NCBI RefSeq assembly: GCF_008929045.1
Contig: NZ_VFAH01000021.1
Span: forward strand, 1-64,000
Length of the DNA stretch: 64,000 nt
Direction: 5' to 3'
DNA from: Noviherbaspirillum aerium
Lineage (GTDB): Bacteria; Pseudomonadota; Gammaproteobacteria; Burkholderiales; Burkholderiaceae_D
Positions 25,176 to 34,153 of this stretch are shown piece by piece. Below the pieces are notes generated by a model. That model was not told the origin of the DNA. It searched no databases and saw only the letters and a list, made by a program, of their open reading frames with translations. Numbering within the stretch: the stretch's first letter is position 1; each line of letters begins with the position of its first letter. The position numbers and the translations under genes are program-made.

Positions 25176-26447
25176 TCACAGCCCCATCGCATCGCGGTAG
25201 TACTGATAAAACGCGCGGATCAGCACTTCGGTGACCATGTAATCGGTCGGTTCAGTGTCGCGCCCGCCCATCTCGACGATGCCCTTGGCTTCCGGGTAGC
25301 CGGTCACGCCGATCTGCATCTGGTTCAGCATCTCGCTGTCGTCCATCGACACGAAGCCGGCCGGTCCCAGCAGGTTCGCGTGTTTCAGCCGCAGGCGCTG
25401 CATTTCCTCGTCATCGTCGGCGTAGCCGTAGTAGGTGAACACGAGTTCGTGCTCGGTCGGGCTACGCGGGATCACGTGGCGGGTCTTGAGCGAATTGGCC
25501 TGGATGCCCATCTGCGCGGCCGGGAAGATCCACGCGCCGCCGACGCGGCCGCGATTGAACTCGCGGCGCGGTGTGACCGTTTCCTTGTCCAGCAGCTCGA
25601 GGTCGGACCGGAAGCGCCCCATCTCTGACGTCGCCTCGGTCACCTTCTTGCCCTCGTTATGCGAGATCATCACGCTGTGCTTGCCGCCGCCGGTCGGGAT
25701 GTTCTCCGACTTCGAGTCCGCGCGCCACAGGCCGAAGGTGATGTAGAACGTGTGCAGCAGCGTCGCGTGGTACGGATCTTTCAGGTTTTCCAGGTACATT
25801 TTCCAGTTGCTGGGGATGAGCTGGCGGCTGTAGCCCAGCAGCGTGAGCTTCTTGCCCGGGAACATGTGGTCGATCTCGGCCAGCACTTCGGGGCCGCAGT
25901 ATTCCTCGAAGCTCGGCGCGTCGTCCGAAAACGTGGCCCAGATCGAGCCGCCGCGGTTGACCGAGCGCAGCTTCTTGAGGCTGTTTTCCTCGTTGCTGAA
26001 ATCCTTGGGCATCCCGCCCTTGCCGAGCGCGCCGCGTTTGAACGGCAGCCCTTGCAAGTTGCCGTCGAGGTCGTAGTTCCACTGGTGATACGGGCAGGTG
26101 AAATCCTTTACGGTGCCGGTGTTCTTCCAGCAGATCTGCGCTCCGCGGTGCGCGCAGCGATTCTCGATCACGTTGATCTCGCCGTTTTCCTTGCGCACCA
26201 TGATCACCGGGCGGGTGCCGATCCACTGGCGCTTGAAATTGCCCGGCTCGGGCACCTCGCACTCGAGGCCGATGTAGTTCCAGGTCTTGCCGGCGAAGAA
26301 GACGTCCATCTCCTTCTGAAAAATCGCCGGGTCGGTATAGATCCAGTTCGGGATCCGGGTGAAGCCCTCTTCCGGCCAGCGGCGGTGGATCGTGATTGGG
26401 GCCTGGGCCGCCGGCTTGGCGGCGTGGTCGTGGTCGTGTTCACACAT
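25176..26447 (-). CDS. Rieske aromatic ring hydroxylase, large subunit (module B)
   Basis: A 423-residue NagG-like alpha subunit. Rieske ligands are C98, H100, C118 and H121; the iron site is D224, H227 and H232 in KDPYHATLLH. It is a clear paralogue of the module A subunit, with an N-terminal His-rich extension (MCEHDHDHAAK) that module A lacks. I chose the ATG at 26447, with GGAG nine bases upstream; an upstream in-frame ATG at 26516 overlaps the beta gene. It forms one unit with the beta gene (24-base gap) and the ferredoxin and reductase genes. Probable action is hydroxylation of a substituted benzoate. Confidence 0.92.
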   Translation of the reverse strand: MCEHDHDHAAKPAAQAPITIHRRWPEEGFTRIPNWIYTDPAIFQKEMDVFFAGKTWNYIGLECEVPEPGNFKRQWIGTRPVIMVRKENGEINVIENRCAHRGAQICWKNTGTVKDFTCPYHQWNYDLDGNLQGLPFKRGALGKGGMPKDFSNEENSLKKLRSVNRGGSIWATFSDDAPSFEEYCGPEVLAEIDHMFPGKKLTLLGYSRQLIPSNWKMYLENLKDPYHATLLHTFYITFGLWRADSKSENIPTGGGKHSVMISHNEGKKVTEATSEMGRFRSDLELLDKETVTPRREFNRGRVGGAWIFPAAQMGIQANSLKTRHVIPRSPTEHELVFTYYGYADDDEEMQRLRLKHANLLGPAGFVSMDDSEMLNQMQIGVTGYPEAKGIVEMGGRDTEPTDYMVTEVLIRAFYQYYRDAMGL

Positions 26448-26470
26448 GATACGGTTCTCCGGGGCGGCAG

Positions 26471-26956
26471 TTAGACGGGGATGATCAGCGAGGTGCGCAC
26501 GCGATAGTTGTCGCAAACGCAGTCGCGGTCCTTGAACAGGAAGCCGTCGGTGGTGCGCACGACGGTGTCGATGTAGCGGCCGACCATGTTGACCACCGGC
26601 TCGCGGTCCGACAGCGATTCGAGGATCGTGAAATTGGACTGGGTCTCGATCGTGTCGCCGTCAATGCGCTTGATGCGCACGCCGCTGATAAAGTGCCGCA
26701 GCGAGCGCGGCTCGTACATCGTGGTCTGGCGCAGCGCCAGCACGCGGTCCTTGATCATGTCCTTGTTGATGCAGTAGATCAGGCCGTACGGCAGCTTCTG
26801 GTCGTAGTTCTCGCGCGCGGTGACCCGATAGCGGCAGTCCTCGGTAAAGAAGTCGGGCCAGCGCTCGAGCTCTTCCTCATCGAGGCAGGCGGCATACTCT
26901 TCATAGAAGTCGCGCAGGTCGGCGCGCAGCGCCGCGTGTTCACGGGAATAAGTCAT
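26471..26956 (-). CDS. Rieske oxygenase small subunit (module B)
   Basis: A 161-residue beta subunit: LRDFYEEYAACLDEEELERWPDFFTEDCRYRVTARENY and the end YRVRTSLIIPV follow the family pattern and parallel module A. The ATG at 26956 gives the family length; an open frame back to 27040 would overlap the bicupin gene. It lies between bicupin and alpha genes, the same order as in module A. Confidence 0.9.
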   Translation of the reverse strand: MTYSREHAALRADLRDFYEEYAACLDEEELERWPDFFTEDCRYRVTARENYDQKLPYGLIYCINKDMIKDRVLALRQTTMYEPRSLRHFISGVRIKRIDGDTIETQSNFTILESLSDREPVVNMVGRYIDTVVRTTDGFLFKDRDCVCDNYRVRTSLIIPV

Positions 26957-26990
26957 GGTGATGAAGTCTCGTTCGGGTGACGGGTGTGGG

Positions 26991-28094
26991 TCAGAGCGAC
27001 GCGCGGTTGCTCTGGAAGCCAGGCTGGCTGCCCAGCGCAATGATCGGCTCGTACGAGCGCTCCTGCCAGATCAGCGACTCGATGCCGATATGGAACGGGT
27101 GGTCCTGCACAGTCAGCGCCGACACAGTCTCGGTGCCGGAGTTATGGGCGTGCATCGCCCATCCCGGGGCGGACAGCAGCAAGTCGCCGGCCTTCCAGTC
27201 GTAGCGGTGGCCTTCGACCATGCTGTGGCCATTGCCGCGCAGGTAGTAGTTGATCGCCGACGAGCTGTGGCGGTGCGGCACGTGGGTGTTGTTCGGCGGC
27301 GACGACGAAATGGTCGCAAAGAAGCTGTGGGTGGTGCCGTTGCGGCGCTCGGTTGCCGGGTTGTAAAGCACAAACAGGCGGCGTCCGTTGTAGCCCTTGG
27401 CCAGGTCCTCGACCGTCGGCAGGTGCTCGGCGACCTTTGCGTACGGCCAGTGCAGCGGCTTGGATTCGACCACGTCGATATCGATCAGCCATTCATAGCC
27501 CAGCAGGTGAGCGCCATCCTCGCCGATCTGCTTCCTGAGCGCCAGGTCGCGAGCGCGCGCCAGGTCGGGATTGACCTGCGAGGGCTTAGAGTTGCGGTCG
27601 GCCGGCGGCACCGATCCCTCGAACTCTTCGACGAAGTGCACCTCCAGCTTTTCCAGCACCGGCGCATTCGAATACGACAGGCGCACCCACGGCGTTTTGC
27701 CCGTGTTGCGGTACGAATGAATGTTCATCGCCGGCGTGTTCCAGACGTCCCACTTCGAGACCGCGATCTCACGCTGGCCGACCATGGCGACGCCCTCCCC
27801 TGCTAGGCAGATCTCCAGCATGTTGGAATTCTTGCGCAGGTTGAGCGTGCTTTCGCCGGGGTTGATCACGTTGATCGTGACATCGGTCGACGGCGCAAAG
27901 CCGAGGCCGGGCGCGATCGCCTCGGGATGGGTAATCAGCGTCGCGCGGCGGCCGTTGGCCGGGCGCGGCAGATCGATCAGGCGCTCGATTTCCAGGTCGA
28001 TCGCTTCCTTCGGGACGACGATGGAGCGCCACTTGTTTTGCTCGCGCGGCGCGGCGCCGCTCACGTCGACGAATTTGTGCTGGAGGTCAGTCAT
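26991..28094 (-). CDS. Bicupin ring-cleavage dioxygenase-like protein (module B)
   Basis: A 367-residue paralogue of the module A bicupin. Again the metal motif sits in the second cupin: H274-R-H276 in VPHRHSSSAINYY, and H315 and H317 in WAMHAHN. The N-terminal cupin (about 55-145) lacks the HRH triad. Shared blocks include RPANGRRA near residue 45, YSNAPVLEKLEVHF near 142 and LYNPATERR near 243. Related to gentisate 1,2-dioxygenase, but the swapped metal site suggests a separate subfamily. It lies downstream of the FAH-family gene in the module B transcript. Confidence 0.82.
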   Translation of the reverse strand: MTDLQHKFVDVSGAAPREQNKWRSIVVPKEAIDLEIERLIDLPRPANGRRATLITHPEAIAPGLGFAPSTDVTINVINPGESTLNLRKNSNMLEICLAGEGVAMVGQREIAVSKWDVWNTPAMNIHSYRNTGKTPWVRLSYSNAPVLEKLEVHFVEEFEGSVPPADRNSKPSQVNPDLARARDLALRKQIGEDGAHLLGYEWLIDIDVVESKPLHWPYAKVAEHLPTVEDLAKGYNGRRLFVLYNPATERRNGTTHSFFATISSSPPNNTHVPHRHSSSAINYYLRGNGHSMVEGHRYDWKAGDLLLSAPGWAMHAHNSGTETVSALTVQDHPFHIGIESLIWQERSYEPIIALGSQPGFQSNRASL

Positions 28095-28186
28095 GGTCAG
28101 GTCTTGAAGGTCTAGGAAAGTTCAGGGTATGCGCCCTAGCCCGGGGCTTGCCTGGGCCGGGTGGCGGACCGTGGGGTGGAAGAAGG

Positions 28187-29038
28187 TTAGGCCGCATAGG
28201 CCTGCGTTTCGTGGATCACCGGGTTGCGCAGCACGCCGATGCCGGAAATCTCGATCTCCAGCACGTCGCCCAGCTTCATCCAGACCGGTGGCGTGCGGCC
28301 GGCGCCAACACCGTCAGGGGTGCCGGTGGCGATCACGTCGCCGGCACGCAGGGTGGTGAAGGTCGACACGTAGGACACGATGCGCGCGACCGAAAACAGC
28401 ATGTCGGAGGTCTGGCCGTTTTGCATCTCGGTGCCGTTCAACCGGCTCATCACGGTCAACTGTTGCGGGTCGGGGATCTCGTCGGCGGTCACGATCCAGG
28501 GACCAATGCTGCCGCTGTGCTCCCAGTTCTTGCCGGGGGTGACTTGGGCTGCGTGCTTCTGGAAGTCGCGCACCGAGTTGTCGCCCAGGCAGGTATAGCC
28601 GCCGACATAGTCGAGCGCGCGCTCCGGCGTCGCGTGGCGGCAGGTGCGGCCGATCACAATCGCCAGTTCGGCCTCGAAATCGAACTTGTTGGACGCGGCC
28701 GGGCAGACGATCGGCTGGCCATGGCCGACGAAGGAATCAGCAAAGCGCACGAACACCGACGGGTTGGCCGGCACTTCGCGCCTCATCTCGGCGATATGCA
28801 GCCCGTAGTTGATGCCCACACACAGGATCTTGGTGGCCGGCGCGACCGGCGCGGTGAAGACGACATCGTCCAGCGCAATCCGCTGCGACTGTTTCGCCAG
28901 TGCCGCGGCCAAGGCGGCGCTGCCCGCGGCCAGCCCCTCGCCAATCGTCGGCCAGCTCTCGAACAACGGCGCGATGCCGGTCTCGGTGACGACGCCCCAG
29001 CCAGGCAACTGATTGCGAGTGTAATTGGCCAACTTCAT
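28187..29038 (-). CDS. Fumarylacetoacetate hydrolase family protein (module B)
   Basis: A 283-residue FAH-superfamily enzyme with ILCVGINYGLHIAEM, the Glu pair in FDFEAELAVVIGR-like FDFEAELAIVIGR, and LRAGDVIATGTPDGVGAG. It parallels the module A enzyme but differs in the N-terminal region. It is the first gene of the module B transcript, followed by the bicupin after 92 bases. It is divergent from the GntR regulator, with palindromic sites between them. Likely role is hydrolysis or isomerisation of the ring-cleavage product. Confidence 0.9.
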   Translation of the reverse strand: MKLANYTRNQLPGWGVVTETGIAPLFESWPTIGEGLAAGSAALAAALAKQSQRIALDDVVFTAPVAPATKILCVGINYGLHIAEMRREVPANPSVFVRFADSFVGHGQPIVCPAASNKFDFEAELAIVIGRTCRHATPERALDYVGGYTCLGDNSVRDFQKHAAQVTPGKNWEHSGSIGPWIVTADEIPDPQQLTVMSRLNGTEMQNGQTSDMLFSVARIVSYVSTFTTLRAGDVIATGTPDGVGAGRTPPVWMKLGDVLEIEISGIGVLRNPVIHETQAYAA

Positions 29039-29084
29039 TCAGGTCTCCTACCGTTGATCGCATTGTTTTTATTGTTGTCTGCAA

Positions 29085-29096
29085 ATTGTACGCATT
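29085..29096. promoter_or_regulatory. Degenerate third GntR operator-like site
   Basis: ATTGTACGCATT resembles the two perfect sites to the right and is spaced 52 bases from the nearest one. It lies 47 bases upstream of the FAH start. Weaker support than the other two. Confidence 0.35.
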
Positions 29097-29136
29097 TTGC
29101 TGGGGAAACAGCGCTTTATCAAACTTTTTATTAATT

Positions 29137-29148
29137 ATTGCATGCAAT
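29137..29148. promoter_or_regulatory. GntR operator candidate 1 (ATTGCATGCAAT)
   Basis: A perfect 12-bp palindrome in the divergent gap between the module B FAH gene and the GntR regulator. Sites of the form ATTG-N4-CAAT are known for VanR-like GntR/FCD regulators. Confidence 0.75.
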
Positions 29149-29189
29149 CTGGTCTACGGCAACTGGTATTTATCAATTTAACTGCTAGA

Positions 29190-29201
29190 ATTGCATGCAA
29201 T
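29190..29201. promoter_or_regulatory. GntR operator candidate 2 (ATTGCATGCAAT)
   Basis: An identical 12-bp palindrome 53 bases (about five helical turns) from the first. It overlaps a possible upstream ATG at 29195 and lies 24 bases before the preferred regulator start, so the regulator probably controls itself. Confidence 0.75.
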
Positions 29202-29224
29202 CAATCTCACTGCGCGCACCACTT

Positions 29225-29974
29225 ATGGCCACCCAAATTGATCATGTTGTCTCCCGCCTGCGGGACATGGTGCTCTCCGGCGAACTCGCGCCGGGCGAAC
29301 GCATCGTTGAAATCCCGTTTGCCGCCCGTCTCGGGGTCTCGCGCACGCCACTGCGTCTGGCGCTGATCGAACTCGAATCCGAGGGTTTGCTGGAGCGTCT
29401 GCCGACGCGCGGCTACCGGGTGCGCGCCTTCTCCTTGGACGACATCGCTGATGCTGTGGATGTGCGGGGTGTGCTGGAGGGGATGGCCGCACGCATCGTG
29501 GCCGAGCGCGGCGTGTCCGAGGCTGAACTGGTGAACATGACGGAAGCGGTCACGCGCGGGCGCGAATTGCTCGACGTCGCTGCCTGCACCGGGCGGGTGC
29601 TAGATGCCGAAGCTTGGCGCGCGGTCAACGAGCAGTTTCACCGCGTACTGGTTGCGGCGGCGAACAACCGCGCCCTGGCCTCGGCTCTGGCACACAACAA
29701 CAAGATCCCGATGGCGGGTCCCGGCGCACTGTCCCTGCCGGAGACACCTACCGATCTGGAGATTACCTTCGTGCGTCGTGCACAGGACGACCATGAAGAT
29801 CTGCTGTCGGCCATCATGCAGCGGGAAGGCGCACGCGCCGAGGCCGTCATGCGTGAGCATGCCTACCGCAGCCGCGAAAACAAGCGGATCCTGATCGCAC
29901 GGATACAGGATGAGGCGGCCAACAACAACACCGCGCCACACACACGCAGGCGCGAAGCGTCATTGCAGGAGTAA
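29225..29974 (+). CDS. GntR-family regulator with FCD domain
   Basis: A 249-residue repressor type. The winged HTH covers about residues 5-70 (VVSRLRDMVLSGELAPGERI, then AARLGVSRTPLRLALIELESEGLL). The FCD ligand-binding domain follows (DVRGVLEGMAARIVAERG near 80). It is divergent from the module B operon and flanked by ATTGCATGCAAT palindromes, so it should control that operon and itself, with a pathway acid as the effector. The ATG at 29225 is preferred because the in-frame one at 29195 is inside the operator. Neither has a clear ribosome-binding site. Confidence 0.9.
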   Translation: MATQIDHVVSRLRDMVLSGELAPGERIVEIPFAARLGVSRTPLRLALIELESEGLLERLPTRGYRVRAFSLDDIADAVDVRGVLEGMAARIVAERGVSEAELVNMTEAVTRGRELLDVAACTGRVLDAEAWRAVNEQFHRVLVAAANNRALASALAHNNKIPMAGPGALSLPETPTDLEITFVRRAQDDHEDLLSAIMQREGARAEAVMREHAYRSRENKRILIARIQDEAANNNTAPHTRRREASLQE

Positions 29975-30311
29975 TCGCCGGTCGGCAGGAGGAACGGCGC
30001 CCGCACCGCAGACGGGGCTCACGCCTTCGATCAGCGCGTCGGCTCCCTCGATCAAGTGCAGCACGGTGAAGAGCAATCAAAACCAGAGGCACCGCTAGGC
30101 AACACATTGCCAATGATCGTCATGCTTTTACTCTGCGAGGATTCGCCGCCGATCAGGCATGTCGCCCATTTTAAGCGTGTTTCAGGTACATGGAGTCGGT
30201 CGTTCCGGTAATCAAGTCCTCAGAAGGAAGTTGCGTCGTAGTGAAATGCATCGCTTCTTTACTGCATTACCGCCTTGTTTGATTGGTATAGATGAGGTAG
30301 CCTGACATTTG
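29975..30311. other. Intergenic region with CaiB-like scrap
   Basis: No intact gene. At 30020-30068 there is a short piece nearly identical to part of the CaiB gene at 52107 (see separate entry). The rest, up to the IS3 left end, shows no credible frame. Confidence 0.5.
30020..30068 (-). pseudogene. Short CaiB/BaiF gene fragment
   Basis: About 48 bases match 52951-52998 inside the CaiB/BaiF gene with three differences. On the minus strand they read TVLHLIEGADALIEGV, against TVLRLIEGADALIEGM there. It is a scrap of a relative of that gene, perhaps left by an IS-linked deletion. Confidence 0.6.
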
Positions 30312-30352
30312 TGGACACTCCCGTTTGATACACTGAGTAAATGGGAGAAAGC

Positions 30353-30670
30353 ATGAAGAAAGAAATCAGAAGCTACACGCCCGAGTTTCGGGCCGAAGCA
30401 GTAAAGCTGGTGCTGGAGCAGGGATTGTCCCTGGAAGCGGCGGCGCAGCGGCTAAGCGTGCCCAAGGGAACGCTATCGAACTGGGTAATGGCTGCCAAGC
30501 GTGGAACTAGCGCAGGCACTGCAGCGCCAGGAAGCCGGAGCGTAGTCGAGCTGGAAGCCGAGGTCGCCAAGTTGCGCAAAGAATTGGCCACAGAACGCAT
30601 GGAAAAAGAAGTGCTAAAAAAAGCGACAGCGTACTTTGCACGGGAGTCGCTGCCCGGTACGCGCAACTGA
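30353..30670 (+). CDS. IS3 family transposase OrfA
   Basis: A helix-turn-helix protein of about 105 residues: YTPEFRAEAVKLVLEQGLSLEAAAQRLSV and a C-terminal leucine-zipper-like part (VVELEAEVAKLRKELATERM). An A7 tract at 30616-30622 (CTAAAAAAAGC) allows the -1 ribosomal frameshift that makes the OrfAB fusion in this family. The ATG at 30353 has GGGAGA upstream. Confidence 0.85.
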   Translation: MKKEIRSYTPEFRAEAVKLVLEQGLSLEAAAQRLSVPKGTLSNWVMAAKRGTSAGTAAPGSRSVVELEAEVAKLRKELATERMEKEVLKKATAYFARESLPGTRN

Positions 30671-31242
30671 AACATCTGCGACTCGACTACCCCATTGCCT
30701 TGCTATGCCGGGTGTTTGGCGTATCACGCAGCGGCTTTTACGCCTGGCTCAACCGCAAACCCTGTGCACGCCAGCAGGCCGATGAGCGACTGAAGGTAGC
30801 GATCAGAGCAGTACATCGGCAGAGCCGGGAAACCTACGGCGTACGGCGGATGCAGCCGGAATTGAAAGCCCAGGGGTTTGCTGTCGGCCGCGACCGCGTT
30901 GACCGGTTGCGGCGGGAACTGGGACTACGCTGCAAGCAAAAGCGCCGGTTCAAGGCAACAACGAATTCCCGACATGACTTGCCGGTAGAAGCCAACTTGC
31001 TGGAGCAGCGGTTCGATCCGACAGCACCTAACCAGCAGTGGCTGGTGGATATTACTTATGTGCCGACCGAAGAGGGCTGGCTATACGTGGCCGAAGTCAA
31101 GGATGTGTTTACTTGCGAAATCGTTGGATATGCCATGAGCGAGCGAATGACGCAGGAACTGACCGCACAGGCTCTATGGCATGCGGTACGCAACAAGCGC
31201 CCCGCGGCCGGGCTGATTCACCATTCGGACCGCGGGTCGCAA

Positions 31243-32694
31243 GGCGGATTCAACCGGTCGTCGCAACACCTTTAATCGATGAGGTGTTTATGGGACGACC
31301 AGCGGGGTGGATGCAGAAGTTGACGGGGCGAGGAGCGATGCGCTCGCCGGGTGCACCGTCGCATCGGCGGGAAACCGAGCGGCGATTCTGGGAGCAAATC
31401 GCGACAGGCATTACAAGTGAGAAGGCTGCAGAGGCGGTTGGCGTGTCACAGGTAGTGGGGACTCGCTGGTTCCGGCATAATGGAGGCATGCCACTTTCCA
31501 TGTTGAGCCCGATATCCGGGAGGTACCTGTCGTTTGTGGAGCGAGAAGAGATTGGACTACTTTCGTGCCAGGGCGTCGGGGTACGAGAGATTGCGCGCCG
31601 TATCGGACGCAGCCCATCAACGGTTTCGCGGGAACTAACACGTAACGCTGCAACTCGTGGCGGCCGACTTGAGTATCGCGCTTCGGTTGCGCAGTGGAAG
31701 GCGGAGCTGGTTGCCAAAAGACCCAAGCCATCCAAACTGACGACTAATCCACGGTTGCGCCACTACGTGCAAGACCGGCTGGAGGGCAAGGTTCGGGACG
31801 CTAAGGGCCGTAACGTTTCTGGACCTGTGCAAGCGCCGTTCATAGGAAGAAACAAGCCACATCGCGGTGACCGCAAATGGGTCAATGGTTGGTCGCCCGA
31901 ACAGATTTCCAACCGACTGCAGACCGACTTCCCGGGTGACGAATCCATGCGCATTTCTCACGAAGCCATCTATCAGGCTCTCTACATCCAGGGCCGAGGG
32001 GCTCTCAAGCGTGAGCTGGTTAGCTGTCTGCGCACCGGACGGGCGTTGCGCGTGCCCAGGGCCAGGGCACAAGCTAAGGCCTGGGCACATGTTAGCGAGG
32101 ATGTGATGATCTCTAACCGGCCTGCAGAAGCGCAGGATCGCGCTGTGCCGGGGCATTGGGAGGGTGACCTGATCATCGGCCTGAACAGGTCCGCGATTGG
32201 AACGCTGGTTGAGCGGTCAAGCCGATTCACTATGCTTGTTCACCTGCCTCGCGAGGAAGGCTACGGGCTCATTCCCAGGACAAAGAATGGTCCTGCGCTG
32301 GCTGGCTACGGAGCTATCACGATGGCCAACGCGCTCAAAAAGACCGTGACTGAGATGCCTGCCCGGTTGTGGCAGTCATTGACCTGGGATCGTGGCAAAG
32401 AACTCTCTGATCACGCCCGCTTTACGGTCGAGTCCGAGGTGAAGGTATTCTTCGCCGACCCGCACAGTCCATGGCAGCGCGGCACGAACGAGAATACGAA
32501 CGGCCTCCTGCGGCAATACTTCCCAAAGGGTACAGACCTGTCTCGTTGGAGCGATCGAGAGATCCAGGCCGTGGCTAACACACTGAATTCCAGGCCCAGG
32601 AAAACGCTTGGCTGGAAGACACCGGCCGAAGCACTGGACAAGTACCTAAAATCTGTTCAACAATCTAATGTTGCGACGACCGGTTGAATCCGCC
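31243..32694 (+). mobile_element. IS30 family element inside IS3 orfB
   Basis: Terminal inverted repeats of about 25 bases, beginning GGCGGATTCAACCGG, are identical at both ends. The 3-bp target CAA is duplicated at 31240-31242 and 32695-32697. Length 1452 bp with one transposase gene; it looks complete and recent. Confidence 0.92.
31290..32687 (+). CDS. IS30 family transposase
   Basis: A 465-residue transposase. The N-terminal HTH region includes GVGVREIARRIGRSPSTVSRELTRN; the DDE core has GHWEGDLIIG (first Asp), LTWDRGKEL (second Asp) and HSPWQRGTNENTNGLLRQYFPKGTDLS (Glu), ending in NSRPRKTLGWKTPAEAL. The ATG at 31290 is inside the element; the open frame extends upstream through IS3 but that part is not native. 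It appears intact. Confidence 0.9.
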   Translation: MGRPAGWMQKLTGRGAMRSPGAPSHRRETERRFWEQIATGITSEKAAEAVGVSQVVGTRWFRHNGGMPLSMLSPISGRYLSFVEREEIGLLSCQGVGVREIARRIGRSPSTVSRELTRNAATRGGRLEYRASVAQWKAELVAKRPKPSKLTTNPRLRHYVQDRLEGKVRDAKGRNVSGPVQAPFIGRNKPHRGDRKWVNGWSPEQISNRLQTDFPGDESMRISHEAIYQALYIQGRGALKRELVSCLRTGRALRVPRARAQAKAWAHVSEDVMISNRPAEAQDRAVPGHWEGDLIIGLNRSAIGTLVERSSRFTMLVHLPREEGYGLIPRTKNGPALAGYGAITMANALKKTVTEMPARLWQSLTWDRGKELSDHARFTVESEVKVFFADPHSPWQRGTNENTNGLLRQYFPKGTDLSRWSDREIQAVANTLNSRPRKTLGWKTPAEALDKYLKSVQQSNVATTG

Positions 32695-32999
32695 CAATAT
32701 TGTGCGCATGCCTATCGCCAGTTGTTACGCCAGTTCGGCATGCGTGCGTCTATGTCACGCAAAGGAAACTGCCATGACAATGCCCCCATGGAGAGCTTCT
32801 GGGGCAGCCTGAAAAATGAATTGACGCACCATCAGCGCTATCCGACTCGAGCCCATGCCAAGGCAGCCATTCGTGAGTACATCGAGATCTTTTACAACCG
32901 CCAGCGGCGTCATTCTCGCCTTGGCTATGTAGCACCGGCAGTGTTTGCAGATGCCTTCAGGTATATGCAAGCCGCCTGAAACACGAGTGTCCATTATTG

Positions 33000-34153
33000 A
33001 CAGGACACCTCAGGCCCAGCGGGTGTGTCCCGGGCAGACGCAGCAACTCCACCATTTCGTGTCGACATCGACCTGGTCCACTGCTCCGCTGGAACAGGTA
33101 TTGCGCAAGACGGCTGACACCTTGGTGGGCAGCAAGGACGCCGCGCTGATCGTGGACGACACGGCGCTGCCCAAGCAGGGCAAGCACTCGGTCGGCGTCA
33201 AGCGTCAGCACTGCGGCGTGCTGGGCAAGCAGGCTAACTGCCAAGTGCTCGTCTCGCTTACCTTGGCGCGCAAGGAGGTGCCAGTGCCGATCGCCCTGCG
33301 GCTGTACCTGCCTGAGGATTGGGCACAGGACGAAGCACGTCGTGCAGCAGCCAAGGTGCCCGAGTCAATCACGTTCGAAACCAAGGGAGATATCGCGCTG
33401 GCGCAGATCGATGCCGCGCTGACGGACGGCGTGCGCTTTGGCATGGTGCTGGCCGACGCGGGCTATGGCAGTTCGGCAGGCTTTCGTGCCGGGCTTACGC
33501 AGCGAGGTCTACGATGGGCAGTAGCTGTGCAGCCGACACAAAAGGTCTATCCAGCAGATGTGACGCTGAATATGCCGGCGAATCCTCCGCTGGGACGCCC
33601 CGCCAAGTATGCAAAACCCTCTGTACCGAGCGTGTCGGTTGTGCAGATGATTGAAATGTTGGGTCCCAAGGCCCTGCGGCGCTGTTCGTGGCGCTGTGGC
33701 ACTAAGGGCATGCTCAGTGCGCACTTCGCTGCGGTGCGGGTGTGCGTTGCAGACGGTGTGCTGGCTTCACATTGGCAGCATCTTCCTGGCCAAGTCGCAT
33801 GGCTGGTGTGCGAAGCGCGTTGCAGCGGCGAGCGCAAATATTACTTCACCAACCACCCGCCTGACACGCCGCGTAGGACGCTGGTACGTGCGATTAAGGC
33901 CCGCTGGGCATGCGAGCAGGCGCATCAGCAACTCAAGGATGAACTTGGCCTGGACCATTACGAAGGCAGATCCTGGCTCGGGCTGCACCATCATGCGTTA
34001 CTGACGATGATTGCGTTTGGCTTTCTGCAGCACCGACGCCTGGCCAGTGCCTTACAAACGGGGGAAAACCGGCAACCAATGCACCGGGTCCGCCACCCCA
34101 GCCATCATTGCCGGCGGTACGCCGCGCCCTTATCGCCGCGCTTCGCCCCGTAA
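33000..34153 (+). pseudogene. IS701 family transposase, N-terminally truncated
   Basis: The frame begins in family-typical sequence (QQLHHFVSTSTWSTAPLEQV) just after the IS3 right end and runs to a stop at 34153. DDE features are IVDDTALPKQGKHSVGVKRQHC (first Asp), VLADAGYGS (second Asp) and DELGLDHYEGRSW (Glu). About 75 N-terminal residues are missing, probably lost by the IS3 insertion with deletion. No matching left part is seen upstream of the IS3. Confidence 0.8.

Larger units (their letters stand above)
30620..32979 (+). pseudogene. IS3 family transposase OrfB, split by IS30
   Basis: The first part (to 31242) contains the rve integrase core: NQQWLVDITYVPTEEGWLYV (first Asp) and LIHHSDRGSQ (second Asp). 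The frame is then broken by the IS30 at 31243. It resumes at 32695 with YCAHAYRQLLRQFGMRASMS, SFWGSLKNEL (catalytic Glu) and RRHSRLGYVAP, ending at 32979. Joining the two halves at the duplicated CAA restores a normal OrfB. The gene is inactive by insertion. Confidence 0.88.
30312..32993 (+). mobile_element. IS3 family element interrupted by IS30
   Basis: The left end TGGACACTCCCGTTT and the inverted right end AAACACGAGTGTCCA pair as imperfect terminal repeats. orfA and orfB lie inside, with an IS30 inserted in orfB at 31243-32694. Without it the element would be about 1.23 kb. No clear target duplication is seen. Confidence 0.8.

Noticed and set aside
29195-29224. Upstream ATG as the GntR start
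   Set aside because: It lies inside a perfect operator palindrome and adds ten residues that precede the usual HTH start; the ATG at 29225 fits the family better.
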